Shown here piece after piece: positions 14,277 to 21,237 of a stretch of 21,237 nt of DNA (within the stretch, counting starts at the first letter, position 1; every line of letters begins with the position of its first letter). This DNA comes from JAXDBM01 sp964460245 (GTDB lineage Bacteria > Desulfobacterota > Syntrophia > Syntrophales > Fen-1087), in NCBI GenBank assembly GCA_964460245.1, contig CAYWTL010000042.1:1-21237 (forward strand), given 5' to 3'. The translations under genes and the position numbers were made by a program. The notes under the pieces were generated by a model. That model saw only the letters and a program-made list of their open reading frames with translations, did not search any database and was not told where the DNA came from.

Positions 14277-15616
14277 ATAACCGAAAGGTTCACATCGCCA
14301 GCCTCGGCTGCCCAAAAAATCAGGTGGATGCGGAGGTGATGGCGGCCATCCTCACGTCCAACGGTTTGCAGATCACCGACACACCCGGAGACGCCGGAAC
14401 GATCATTGTCAACACATGCGCCTTCATCCTCCCCGCCAAGGAAGAGGCCATCGAAGAAATCCTGAAGATGGCCCGCTACCGCGATCGCGGGGTCCTGAAA
14501 CATCTGGTCGTTACCGGCTGCCTTGCCCAGCGCTACGGACCCGACCTTGCAAGAGAGATACCCGAGGCAGATCTTCTCCTCGGCATGACCGAGGTCCCGA
14601 ACATCTTCGATCACATCCGAAAGCTGGAGTCAGGCCGAACCCCTGCCGGCAGATCCATCATCCGGAAACCTGATTTTCTGATGAATGCCGGACACTTGCG
14701 GCTTTTGCCGCAAGGACTTGTCACGGCATATCTGAAAATTGCCGAGGGCTGCTCCAACCGATGCTCCTACTGCATCATCCCCGCAATCCGCGGGTCTTCA
14801 CGAAGCAGAACACCTCAGGACATTCTTCGGGAAGCCCGCAGGCTGGCCGGCAGCGGCATTCGAGAGATCGTCTTGATCGCCCAGGATACCACCTCGTACG
14901 GACGCAACCTCGGAAAGAGCGGAGCGGGTCTGCCCGCGCTGATCCGCAAACTGTCAGCCATCGATGACCTTGCCTGGATTCGACTGTTGTACACCCATCC
15001 GGCCCACCTGACGGAGGAACTGCTGCTTTCCATGGCCGAATCGGAAAAGGTCTGCCGGTATCTCGATCTGCCGATCCAGCATATCGATGATACCGTCCTG
15101 AAAGCGATGAACCGCCGGACAGACAGAAAAAGAATCGTGAACCTGATTGAAAAGGCAAGAGAGATCCTCCCCGGTGTAGCCCTGCGAACATCCATCATCA
15201 CCGGATTTCCGGGAGAAACGAAAGCCCGATTTAACCGTCTGTTCGATTTCATCCGTGAAATCCGTTTCGACCATCTCGGCGTCTTCACCTATTCAAGGGA
15301 GGAGGGCACCCGGGCATCCCTTTTCCCATCCCGCATATCGGAGCGGGAAAAGCAAAGACGACGGAATCTGCTCATGGAGGAACAGGCCGTCATCTCCCGC
15401 CAAATCAACCGGTCACTGATCGGCAACCGGCAGGAAGTTCTGATTGAAGGAAAATCGGACCGTCCGGATTACAATTTCTGGGGTCGCTGCCGAAGGCAGG
15501 CGCCGGAAATTGACGGGATCACCTATGTTCGGGGCAAAAAGCTGAAAGCTGGCGAGATCAGAACTTGCACGGTCCGGGAGGCAACGGAGTATGACCTTTT
15601 CGCGGATCCGGCATGA
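14273..15616 (+). CDS. rimO: Ribosomal protein S12 methylthiotransferase RimO
   Basis: RimO is a radical SAM enzyme with two [4Fe-4S] clusters that methylthiolates an aspartate of ribosomal protein S12. The N-terminal UPF0004 domain starts S-L-G-C-P-K-N-Q-V-D-A-E, which separates RimO from MiaB, and has cluster cysteines 13, 49 and 83. The radical SAM motif C-S-N-R-C-S-Y-C gives Cys160, 164 and 167. The TRAM domain fills the last 65 residues or so and ends in a Y-D-L-x-A typical of RimO. At 447 residues it is full length. The start is GTG at 14273, overlapping the ftsK stop by four bases, so translation is coupled. Its last 59 bases overlap the end of the convergent CYTH gene. Confidence 0.95.
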   Translation: MNNRKVHIASLGCPKNQVDAEVMAAILTSNGLQITDTPGDAGTIIVNTCAFILPAKEEAIEEILKMARYRDRGVLKHLVVTGCLAQRYGPDLAREIPEADLLLGMTEVPNIFDHIRKLESGRTPAGRSIIRKPDFLMNAGHLRLLPQGLVTAYLKIAEGCSNRCSYCIIPAIRGSSRSRTPQDILREARRLAGSGIREIVLIAQDTTSYGRNLGKSGAGLPALIRKLSAIDDLAWIRLLYTHPAHLTEELLLSMAESEKVCRYLDLPIQHIDDTVLKAMNRRTDRKRIVNLIEKAREILPGVALRTSIITGFPGETKARFNRLFDFIREIRFDHLGVFTYSREEGTRASLFPSRISEREKQRRRNLLMEEQAVISRQINRSLIGNRQEVLIEGKSDRPDYNFWGRCRRQAPEIDGITYVRGKKLKAGEIRTCTVREATEYDLFADPA

Positions 15617-16133
15617 AGGGATGATCTACCGGCCCTTGCACGATGGCTTCCCGCCTCTTCATTTCCCGGGTCCAACTGTAATAGGGACATGTCGTGAGGT
15701 TCACATTCCGGTATTTCGGATCCAGGGAAACCTCACAGCCCGCCCATTCGGGAATTTCGATGTGCTGATTTTCATCGTCCAGTTCCACTTCCGCGACGAT
15801 GAGGCCTTCGTTCTCCCCCTTAAATTCGTCGATCTCCCAGGTCGTACCCTTGAAATCGAGTGTATATCTGATTTTTTCAATCAGGGGCGGGCGACAGATC
15901 CGTTCCAGCAGCTCCTCGGCCTCGCGGAGCGGAATTTCGAAGTCGTATTCCGGGCAGGAAAGGCCTGTTTTTCGACCTTTTACGGTAAGGGATGCCCTTC
16001 CTCCGGCTGTGCGTATCCGTACGACGCAGTCCTCAGTGACAGATAGGTAGCCCTGGCGGCAGGGAATCCCGGTCGCGCCCTCTCGCCAGCCTTGCCCTGC
16101 CACTATGAACTTCCGTTCGATTTCCCTTCCCAT
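15558..16133 (-). CDS. CYTH domain protein (class IV adenylate cyclase/triphosphatase-like)
   Basis: This 191-residue protein has the CYTH signature E-I-E-R-K-F (4-9). Alternating charged strands follow: R-I-R (38-40), L-T-V-K-G (49-53), E-I-D-E-F (99-103) and V-A-E-V-E-L (112-117). These build the tunnel that binds triphosphates and divalent metal. Close bacterial relatives are inorganic triphosphatases (YgiF N-domain, NE1496 type). A cyclase role is known only for some members, so triphosphatase is the likelier guess. Its first 31 bases overlap engB, with GAG eight bases before the ATG. The last 20 codons or so, a Pro-rich tail outside the domain, lie antisense to the end of rimO, suggesting the reading frame was extended into its neighbour. 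Confidence 0.85.
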   Translation of the reverse strand: MGREIERKFIVAGQGWREGATGIPCRQGYLSVTEDCVVRIRTAGGRASLTVKGRKTGLSCPEYDFEIPLREAEELLERICRPPLIEKIRYTLDFKGTTWEIDEFKGENEGLIVAEVELDDENQHIEIPEWAGCEVSLDPKYRNVNLTTCPYYSWTREMKRREAIVQGPVDHPFMPDPRKGHTPLPPGPCKF

Positions 16134-16711
16134 GGCAAATTCTCGATCACCGCCCAGATGTCTTCCCTTCCCCGACCGGTTTTGGATGAAAACAGGACTG
16201 GCGCCGGTGTGGACGGAATTGTCAGGGTATCCCTGATTTTTTTTTCACGGACCCGGACCTGACTTTTCGAGAGCTTGTCGACCTTTGTGAGGACCGGCAG
16301 CACCGGAATGTCCTGTTCACGAAGCCAGGCCAGCAGATCAAGGTCCTCTCCAAGAAGATCCCGGCGGATGTCCATGATGAAAACGACCAACCGCAGGCTC
16401 CTTCTTTCTCTGAGGTAGCGTTCCACCATGGTGCCCCAGCTCCGCCGCACGGCATCAGGAACCCTGGCGAAACCGTAGCCGGGAAGGTCCACGAACGCAA
16501 GTCTCCCGTTGATGAGAAAGAAATTGATGAGCTTCGTGCGGCCCGGGGTGTTGCTGGTTCTGGCAAGACGATTTCTCAGGACGAGCCGATTGATCAGTGA
16601 AGATTTGCCGACATTGGAGCGTCCGACAAAGGCGATTTCCGGCAAGCGGTCTTCCGGATAATTGGAAGGCCGGGTGGCGCTCTTGATGAATTCCACCGAC
16701 TGGATTTTCAT
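16103..16711 (-). CDS. engB: Ribosome biogenesis GTPase EngB/YsxC
   Basis: The 202-residue protein is a single-domain TRAFAC GTPase. G1 is G-R-S-N-V-G-K-S-S (30-38), G2 lies in T-S-N-T-P-G-R-T-K (52-60), G3 is D-L-P-G-Y-G (75-80) and G4 is T-K-V-D (142-145). G5 is near S-S-K (173-175). The G-R-S-N and D-L-P-G-Y-G-F-A patterns are diagnostic for EngB, which is needed for large ribosomal subunit assembly and hence for division. It is followed by the CYTH gene with a 31-base overlap. About 150 bases separate it from the end of the response regulator gene upstream. I see no clear promoter or terminator in that stretch. Confidence 0.95.
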   Translation of the reverse strand: MKIQSVEFIKSATRPSNYPEDRLPEIAFVGRSNVGKSSLINRLVLRNRLARTSNTPGRTKLINFFLINGRLAFVDLPGYGFARVPDAVRRSWGTMVERYLRERRSLRLVVFIMDIRRDLLGEDLDLLAWLREQDIPVLPVLTKVDKLSKSQVRVREKKIRDTLTIPSTPAPVLFSSKTGRGREDIWAVIENLPWEGKSNGSS

Positions 16712-16861
16712 GGACTGTCCGGCCTCCGCCCGATCCGGAGATCACGGCGCCGCGTCGATGCCCTTTCGTGACAAAATTCCGTGGAACTTCCGCCGAGCGG
16801 CACGCCCGCACAAAGCCTGTCCGAATCGCCATCGGGACGATAGCAGCGTACATTGTCCGGA

Positions 16862-18238
16862 TCATTCCCGTTCGAAGGTGATCCCGTACTTGTCCAGCTT
16901 CCGTTCGAAAGTCGGCCTGGATATGCCCAGAATTTCACAGATCTCACCTTTGTTCCGGGTACTGTTCTCCTTCAGGACCCTGCGGATGTGCTGTTCCTCC
17001 ACCTCGTCGAGCGTGAGGAGTTTGCCGGGTCCACCCGTTGCAGACGCGGACGCCTCCGGCTTTGCCTGTCGTCCTTCGTCCGTCAGTTCCGGAAAATCAC
17101 CGCGGACAAGGACCTGTCCTTTTGAAACGACCACCGCCCGGACCAACAGGTTTTCCAGTTCGCGGATATTGCCCGGCCATTTGTACTTCATGAAAATGTC
17201 CATCATTTCATCGGAAACACCGAGCACCCGCTTGTGGAGGTCCTTGTTGATCTTAGTCAGAAGATAGTCCACGAGGGGGACAATGTCTTCCCGCCGTTCC
17301 CGAAGAGGCGGAATCCGGACGGAAACAATGTTGAGGCGATAATAGAGATCGTCACGGAACCTGTTTTCATGGACCATTCTTTTCAGGTCTTTGTTCGTGG
17401 CTGCAATGATCCGGGCGTTGACCCGGACGCGGTCCTTTCCGCCGACCCGCTCGAACTCCATTTCCTGCAGCACGCGAAGCAATTTCGCCTGGAGGTTTAG
17501 GGACATCTCGCTGATCTCGTCCAGAAAGACGGTCCCGTAGCGGGCCAGTTCGAATTTCCCCAGTTTGCGGCTGATGGCGCCGGTGAACGAGCCCTTCTCG
17601 TGTCCGAACAGTTCGGATTCGAGCAGGGTCTCGACAATCGCCGAACAGTTCACGGCAATGTAAGGCTCGTCCGGCGCGGTATTGTGATGAATGACCTTGG
17701 CAATCAGTTCTTTTCCGGTCCCGCTTTCCCCCTCAATCAGTACCGTCGTGCGGGCCTGCGAGACAACCCCGATGGTCTTGAAGATCTCCCGCATCTCCCG
17801 CCCGGAACCGATGATGTCCCCCACCTTGAACTGCCGGGACGGTTCCATGAGCAGACCATCGATCTTTTTTTCCATCTCGTAGGTCTTCAGGGCTTTCTGG
17901 ATGGCCATGTCCAGTTCATCCACATTGATGGGCTTGTGGATATAATCGAATGCGCCGCCTTTCATGGCCTTGATGGTTGAATCCATGTCGTGGTGGGCGG
18001 TGATCATGATGACCTTGACGTTTTCATTTTCTTCGTGAAGATCCTCCAGGACCGTGAACCCGTCAATGTCGGGCAGGCGGATATCCAGAATGACGACATC
18101 GGGGGAATTTTTAACGAACCGGTTCAACCCTTCCGTACCGGTATTGGCCGTGACCACGTCGTAGCCTTCCTCGGTCAGATAGAGTTCAAGCGTTTCGGAA
18201 ATCGACACATCGTCGTCAATCACGAGAATCTTCGCCAT
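16862..18238 (-). CDS. NtrC-family sigma-54-dependent response regulator
   Basis: The 458-residue protein has three domains. The receiver (1-118) has acids Asp8/9/10, phosphoacceptor Asp52 and Lys102. The AAA+ sigma-54 activation domain (about 141-370) has Walker A G-E-S-G-T-G-K-E (170-177), the sigma-54 contact loop G-S-F-T-G-A (216-221, normally GAFTGA) and Walker B G-T-V-F-L-D-E-I (235-242). A Fis-type helix-turn-helix follows at the C-terminus (about 415-458). It should activate sigma-54 promoters after phosphorylation by the kinase encoded immediately upstream. The ATG at 18238 comes four bases after the kinase stop, and the AAGGA that serves it lies in the last kinase codons. The start at 18259 would add residues before the conserved M-A-K-I-L-V-I-D-D-D and is rejected. 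A sigma-54 promoter lies at 20593-20608. Confidence 0.95.
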   Translation of the reverse strand: MAKILVIDDDVSISETLELYLTEEGYDVVTANTGTEGLNRFVKNSPDVVILDIRLPDIDGFTVLEDLHEENENVKVIMITAHHDMDSTIKAMKGGAFDYIHKPINVDELDMAIQKALKTYEMEKKIDGLLMEPSRQFKVGDIIGSGREMREIFKTIGVVSQARTTVLIEGESGTGKELIAKVIHHNTAPDEPYIAVNCSAIVETLLESELFGHEKGSFTGAISRKLGKFELARYGTVFLDEISEMSLNLQAKLLRVLQEMEFERVGGKDRVRVNARIIAATNKDLKRMVHENRFRDDLYYRLNIVSVRIPPLRERREDIVPLVDYLLTKINKDLHKRVLGVSDEMMDIFMKYKWPGNIRELENLLVRAVVVSKGQVLVRGDFPELTDEGRQAKPEASASATGGPGKLLTLDEVEEQHIRRVLKENSTRNKGEICEILGISRPTFERKLDKYGITFERE

Positions 18239-18242
18239 GCTG

Positions 18243-20009
18243 TCATCCTTCCTGGTCAATCGGGAAGCTCACCATTACTCGGGTTCCTTGCCCCCTGGCG
18301 CTTTGAATATCGATCGTCCCCCGATGAAGATCGATGATCTTCTTGACCTGTGTCATGCCCAGGCCGGTCCCGTATTTCTTTTTTGTGAAAAAGGGATTGA
18401 AAATGTGCGGTAAATCGGCTTCGTCGATCCCGCAGCCGTTATCTGCAATGGTGATCCGAATGGCGGGTGGACCGGTTACGCTCCGCCGGACCGCAATCCG
18501 AAGCGTGCCTCTCTCCTCCATGGCATCCACGGCATTCCGGTAGACATTCAGAAAAGCCTGTTCCAGCATGGCTGCGTCCCCCGGAAACATCGGGATGGAA
18601 TCCTCGAATTCCGCCACAATTCGGATGTTCTTGTCCGTGACCAGCCGCTCCGCCAGCGCCAGCGCATTTTCAAGGATTCTCCGGACGTCGGAAGGCTCTT
18701 TTTTGGGAGCTGCCGGTCGGGCATAGATCAGCACATCGTTGACCAAGTCTTCCAAGTGCTCGACTTCCCGCTGCGCGATCCGGAATCGCTTCAGGTCGTT
18801 CCCTTCCGGCTGCATGCGCTTCTCGAGAATCTGCAGGCTCATTTTGATGGAAGAGAGGGGGTTTCTGACCTCATGGGCGATGCCCGCCGACAGTTGACCG
18901 ACCGCTGCGAGTTTCTCACTTTCGTAGAACTTTTTCTCCAGGTTCTTGAATTCCGTGATGTCTCTCTGCACGAAAACATAACGGTCCGTCCCCCTTACAG
19001 GCCGCGGCGTAACCAGAAGGCTTCGCTTCGAACCATCTCGCGCCGTTGCCTCGATCTCAAAGGGACTGTAGATGCCCTTCTTCACCTGCTCCCAAATTCC
19101 CATAAGAAAAACTTTGTGTTCGGGAGCCACAAATTCCGTAAAATGCTTGCCCTTGAGCCGGGTGTACGAGAACGCGCCCTCCCGCGCCAGGTCGCCGCTG
19201 ACATAGTTGATGATCCCCTCGCTGCTCATGTCAAAGATCGTGTCCGGCGAACTGTCCACGATCGACTGGAGATAATTATGGACCGATTCAACCTCTTTCC
19301 TGAGACGGATGTTTTCAGACAGTTCGTCCTGAAGACTCTCCGCATATTCCTTCATGTTGTTGGCTAATTCTTCTTCCCGGGTGACATCCTGAAGGGTTTC
19401 GATGGCCGCGATGATCTCGCCCTTCTCATCATGGATGGGAGCGGCCAGAAAATAGAGGTGGCGACTGGCTCCGCCGAGATTTTCATAAAAGTCATTTGCC
19501 TCGTACGCCCCGCTGATAATCGTGGACTGTTGCACCCGCTTCTTGCCGTAGAATTTCTTCAGGCCCTCAATGTCGTTGTCCACGATCAGATCGGCGATCA
19601 CCGGCCGCTTCTCCGGGTAAAAAGGCAGATACTGCTTGTCCGTGCCGATCATCGTCTTTGCATCATAGCCCATCAACTCCGCACACGCCCGGTTCCAGAA
19701 CATGATCCGGTGGTCCCGGCCGATGACAAAGGTCGGTATGGGAGATCCCTCGATAATCCCCTCAATGGTCTTTTTCTCCCGGGAAATGGTTTCCTGCCAG
19801 TTTTCACGCTCCTGAAGACGAAGTTGCTCCCGATTGATCTGAATCTGTCGGAATCCGGTATAGATCATGGCCAGAAAGGCGATGGCCACGGCGAGAACCA
19901 GGGCTTCGCGCTCCACCACCGCGATATCCGGTGAATCATGAACGGCCAGGAAGGCCAAGAAGATTACAGCGGCAACCAAAATGATTTTCAACCAGATGGG
20001 GATTTTCAT
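18243..20009 (-). CDS. Membrane-anchored PAS-PAS sensor histidine kinase
   Basis: This 588-residue kinase begins with two membrane helices (about 7-23 and 36-52) joined by only about a dozen residues, so it has almost no periplasmic sensor. Two PAS domains follow (about 82-212 and 245-355), separated by a coiled-coil-like helix (212-245). The HisKA box is G-I-A-H-E-V-R-N-P-L-S-S-I with His379. The ATPase domain has the N box around Asn492, D-N-G-C-G-I (523-528) and G-T-G-L-G (547-551). Sensing is thus probably cytoplasmic or membrane-linked, through the PAS domains. The gene is paired with the NtrC-type regulator four bases downstream. No good ribosome-binding site precedes the ATG. A 60-residue membrane protein is encoded 117 bases upstream on the same strand. 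Confidence 0.93.
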   Translation of the reverse strand: MKIPIWLKIILVAAVIFLAFLAVHDSPDIAVVEREALVLAVAIAFLAMIYTGFRQIQINREQLRLQERENWQETISREKKTIEGIIEGSPIPTFVIGRDHRIMFWNRACAELMGYDAKTMIGTDKQYLPFYPEKRPVIADLIVDNDIEGLKKFYGKKRVQQSTIISGAYEANDFYENLGGASRHLYFLAAPIHDEKGEIIAAIETLQDVTREEELANNMKEYAESLQDELSENIRLRKEVESVHNYLQSIVDSSPDTIFDMSSEGIINYVSGDLAREGAFSYTRLKGKHFTEFVAPEHKVFLMGIWEQVKKGIYSPFEIEATARDGSKRSLLVTPRPVRGTDRYVFVQRDITEFKNLEKKFYESEKLAAVGQLSAGIAHEVRNPLSSIKMSLQILEKRMQPEGNDLKRFRIAQREVEHLEDLVNDVLIYARPAAPKKEPSDVRRILENALALAERLVTDKNIRIVAEFEDSIPMFPGDAAMLEQAFLNVYRNAVDAMEERGTLRIAVRRSVTGPPAIRITIADNGCGIDEADLPHIFNPFFTKKKYGTGLGMTQVKKIIDLHRGTIDIQSARGQGTRVMVSFPIDQEG

Positions 20010-20126
20010 GCGCCGTCTGTCTGATGCCGTTCAGTACCGGTTCCGGTTTTTATCGCAGTCACTCCGTTGCAGCACATCAACCCAATCGGGCATGCCATCA
20101 CCGCAGCGTGTGACTTTGACTTGACT

Positions 20127-20309
20127 TTAATCCTGGAGATCGCCTTTGCGTTTCTTGTCGCGATAATCTTTTACGGCAATGATGACATAGACGGATACGG
20201 CCGCCGTCAGGGAAATCAGGAGGGTCGTCAATCCGCTTTCGATCCCGATGATCCGCTGGCAGATCAGCCAGACCACCAAATAAGTGACAGCCGTCAGTAT
20301 TTCCTGCAT
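20127..20309 (-). CDS. Small two-helix membrane protein, function unknown
   Basis: A 60-residue frame starts at ATG 20309 with AAAGG eight bases upstream, a fair ribosome-binding site. Two hydrophobic stretches (about 5-18 and 28-48) are separated by a short polar turn, and the end is strongly basic then acidic (K-D-Y-R-D-K-K-R-K-G-D-L-Q-D). Positive charges after the second helix suggest that end is cytoplasmic. I do not recognise a family. It lies between a predicted promoter (20382-20410) and the histidine kinase, on the same strand, so it may be cotranscribed with the kinase and modulate it. That is inference. A frame on the opposite strand overlaps it but lacks a ribosome-binding site and family resemblance. 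Confidence 0.6.
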   Translation of the reverse strand: MQEILTAVTYLVVWLICQRIIGIESGLTTLLISLTAAVSVYVIIAVKDYRDKKRKGDLQD

Positions 20310-20381
20310 CTTGAACACCTTTCTGTCGCGGATTTGTCATGGTTTCGCTCGCATGAACGCCATGATCGAGAATTCGCTTAA

Positions 20382-20410
20382 ATATTAACGATTCTGCTGG
20401 AATATTTCAA
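20382..20410 (-). promoter_or_regulatory. Possible sigma-70 promoter of the two-component gene group
   Basis: On the minus strand TTGAAA (20410..20405, five of six matches) and TAATAT (20387..20382, four of six) are 17 bases apart. Transcription would begin near 20375, about 65 bases before the start of the 60-residue membrane protein gene. Confidence 0.4.
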
Positions 20411-20592
20411 TATAAATATACCGTCACGGGCTGCATCTCGGATCACGGTTCTACTTTTCGTTAAATTTCTTCACGCTGTTGAATAAAATGTTCAATGAAA
20501 AACGCTCAAATTGGCAAGCATCACATCCTTTGAAAATAATTCTACGAGTATTTGCAGGATGTTATGGAAAAACATGTCCGCTAATAGTTGGG

Positions 20593-20608
20593 TGGCATAT
20601 GAGTTGCA
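20593..20608 (+). promoter_or_regulatory. Sigma-54 (-24/-12) promoter of atpE
   Basis: TGGCATATGAGTTGCA fits the sigma-54 consensus TGGCAYRNNNNTTGCW at every defined position. The GG (20594-20595) and GC (20606-20607) are exactly ten bases apart, as required. Transcription should begin near 20619, leaving a leader of about 100 bases before the atpE ATG at 20721. No equally good sigma-70 promoter is visible between it and atpE. It lies in an intergenic region, on the strand of atpE, divergent from genes for a sensor kinase and a sigma-54 activator. Confidence 0.8.
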
Positions 20609-20720
20609 AGCGTTTTGCGCAGTTCAAAGAAATTTGACCTTTGCTGTGCACTTTTTTTGTGCTAGAGAAAAGGTAGAAACACACAAATATTTACAAATCA
20701 AGCAGGAAAGGAGAAAAAAG

Positions 20721-21098
20721 ATGTTAGGGAAATTCGGTAAAGGGTTGTTGACACTTTTTGTATCAGCAGGGGCTTTGTTATTGTCGTCTCCGGTCGTTTT
20801 CGCGGCGGAGGCACTTCCGGGAGCAGGCGAGTCCTACATAAAAGTGATCTTTGCAGTCGGCGCAATGGTCGGAGCCGGATTGGCGATTGGTCTCGGCGCC
20901 ATCGGTGCCGGTGCGGGCATTGGTGATGCGGCAAGTGGTGCGTGTACGGCAGTTGGCAGAAACCCCGGGGTCCAAGGGAAGATCATGACGGTCATGCTGG
21001 TCGGTATGGCCATGGCGGAATCCGTCTGTATCTATGCGCTGGTCGTTGCGCTGGTCCTTCTCTACGCAAACCCCTACATGCGTTATTTTTTAGGTTAA
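20721..21098 (+). CDS. atpE: F-type ATP synthase subunit c with N-terminal signal sequence
   Basis: The 125-residue product has a signal-like N-terminus (Lys4 and Lys8, hydrophobic 9-27, likely cleavage near F-A/A-E at 28-29). The two-helix c subunit follows. Helix 1 has the glycine repeat G-A-I-G-A-G-A-G-I-G (59-68), the polar loop is G-R-N-P (79-82), and helix 2 has the ion-carrying Glu100 in M-A-E-S-V-C-I-Y. L-L-Y-A-N-P-Y near 113-119 is typical. The c ring carries ions through F0. AAGGAG lies seven bases before the ATG, so the frame's extension upstream to 20511 is not coding. A sigma-54 promoter lies 113 bases upstream. Neither atpB nor atpI precedes it, so it is separate from the rest of F0 on this side. 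Confidence 0.93.
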   Translation: MLGKFGKGLLTLFVSAGALLLSSPVVFAAEALPGAGESYIKVIFAVGAMVGAGLAIGLGAIGAGAGIGDAASGACTAVGRNPGVQGKIMTVMLVGMAMAESVCIYALVVALVLLYANPYMRYFLG

Positions 21099-21149
21099 TC
21101 AGGAACTTGACATTAACTTCAAAATAACAACAGTTAGGGGGAAAAGCGA

Positions 21150-21237
21150 ATGTCAGAAACTACGAAGGGCAAGCAGTTATTCACTGTAGCGAGAGTATTC
21201 TTCCTGCTTATCGTAATCCCCTTATCACTGATGGCTA
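21150..21237 (+). CDS. Start of an unidentified membrane protein gene (cut by window end)
   Basis: ATG at 21150 is preceded by AGGGGG eight bases upstream, a good ribosome-binding site, and the frame stays open to the window end (29 codons). The start is polar (M-S-E-T-T-K-G-K-Q) and then turns hydrophobic (about residues 13-29, F-T-V-A-R-V-F-F-L-L-I-V-I-P-L-S-L-M-A), suggesting an N-terminal membrane helix or uncleaved signal. It starts 51 bases after atpE on the same strand, so it is probably cotranscribed. The opening does not look like atpB. An atpF/b-type subunit or an unrelated membrane protein cannot be told apart from so little sequence. Confidence 0.65.
   Translation, partial: MSETTKGKQLFTVARVFFLLIVIPLSLMA

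Larger units (their letters stand above)
20310..20720. promoter_or_regulatory. Divergent control region between the two-component genes and atpE
   Basis: This 411-base stretch holds no convincing gene and is clearly AT-rich in its middle. It contains a sigma-70-like promoter facing the small membrane protein and kinase, and a sigma-54 promoter facing atpE. The 180 bases between them offer room for activator and bending-protein sites. An inverted repeat TTGAA-N7-TTCAA is at 20479-20495. Confidence 0.65.

Noticed and set aside
20036..20053. ACCGG-TT-CCGGT followed by T-run, terminator-like
   Set aside because: The loop is too short for a stable hairpin, and the T-run is on the plus strand where no upstream gene ends.
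20067..20381. Plus-strand frame of 104 codons opposite the small membrane protein
   Set aside because: It is composed of polar, Asp- and Arg-rich sequence without a ribosome-binding site, whereas the minus-strand frame encodes two clear membrane helices.
20511..20720. Upstream extension of the atpE reading frame
   Set aside because: The sigma-54 promoter lies inside it, and a strong ribosome-binding site sits just before the ATG at 20721 followed by a proper signal sequence.
1..21237. CRISPR arrays, insertion sequences, toxin-antitoxin or phage genes
   Set aside because: No regularly spaced repeats, transposase motifs or defence-type domains were found on either strand. The only tandem repeat is the two-copy 16-base unit at 11005.

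Overview
The window looks like a draft or metagenome-assembled contig from a Gram-negative, moderately GC-rich anaerobe of the former Deltaproteobacteria, probably Syntrophales-like (Syntrophus/Smithella). This is an inference from gene content: heptose kinase for LPS, a two-PAS kinase with a sigma-54 activator, AmmeMemoRadiSam proteins, a cysteine synthase/cysteinyl-tRNA synthetase fusion, and an F-type c subunit with a signal peptide. No marker for an exact species is present, and a run of 10 Ns interrupts pyrF.

Layout. 1-4446 (mostly minus): a cut tRNA-Thr(UGU) with its own promoter, then amrA, amrB, the CysM-CysRS fusion and a DUF1178 zinc-ribbon gene. 4533-4609 (plus): a lone tRNA-Pro(CGG). 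4673-10929 (minus): a tight string transcribed as rfaE1, DUF4416, yicC, gmk, rpoZ, pyrF, rlmB, pilC. Most junctions overlap or nearly touch. 10930-11233: a divergent promoter region with inverted and tandem repeats. 11234-15616 (plus): plsC, ftsK, rimO. 15558-16711 (minus): engB and a CYTH-domain gene, the latter overlapping the end of rimO tail to tail. 16862-20309 (minus): a 60-residue membrane protein, a PAS histidine kinase and an NtrC-family response regulator. 20310-20720: a second divergent control region. 20721-21237 (plus): atpE and the start of an unidentified membrane-protein gene.

How the parts may work together. Most of the window is housekeeping: nucleotide supply (gmk, pyrF), RNA polymerase omega, rRNA and ribosomal-protein modification (rlmB, rimO), cell division (engB, ftsK), and LPS and phospholipid synthesis (rfaE1, plsC). 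Two places stand out. First, a consensus-matching sigma-54 promoter lies in front of atpE, back to back with the genes for a sensor kinase and a sigma-54 activator. The simplest reading is that this two-component system controls expression of this c subunit. Second, a CysM-type cysteine synthase is fused to a cysteinyl-tRNA synthetase whose zinc site and signature motifs have drifted. It sits just upstream of amrB and amrA in the same direction of transcription.

Limits: all calls come from reading motifs, lengths and gene order. No alignment, structure prediction or database search was run. Promoters and operators are pattern matches only.
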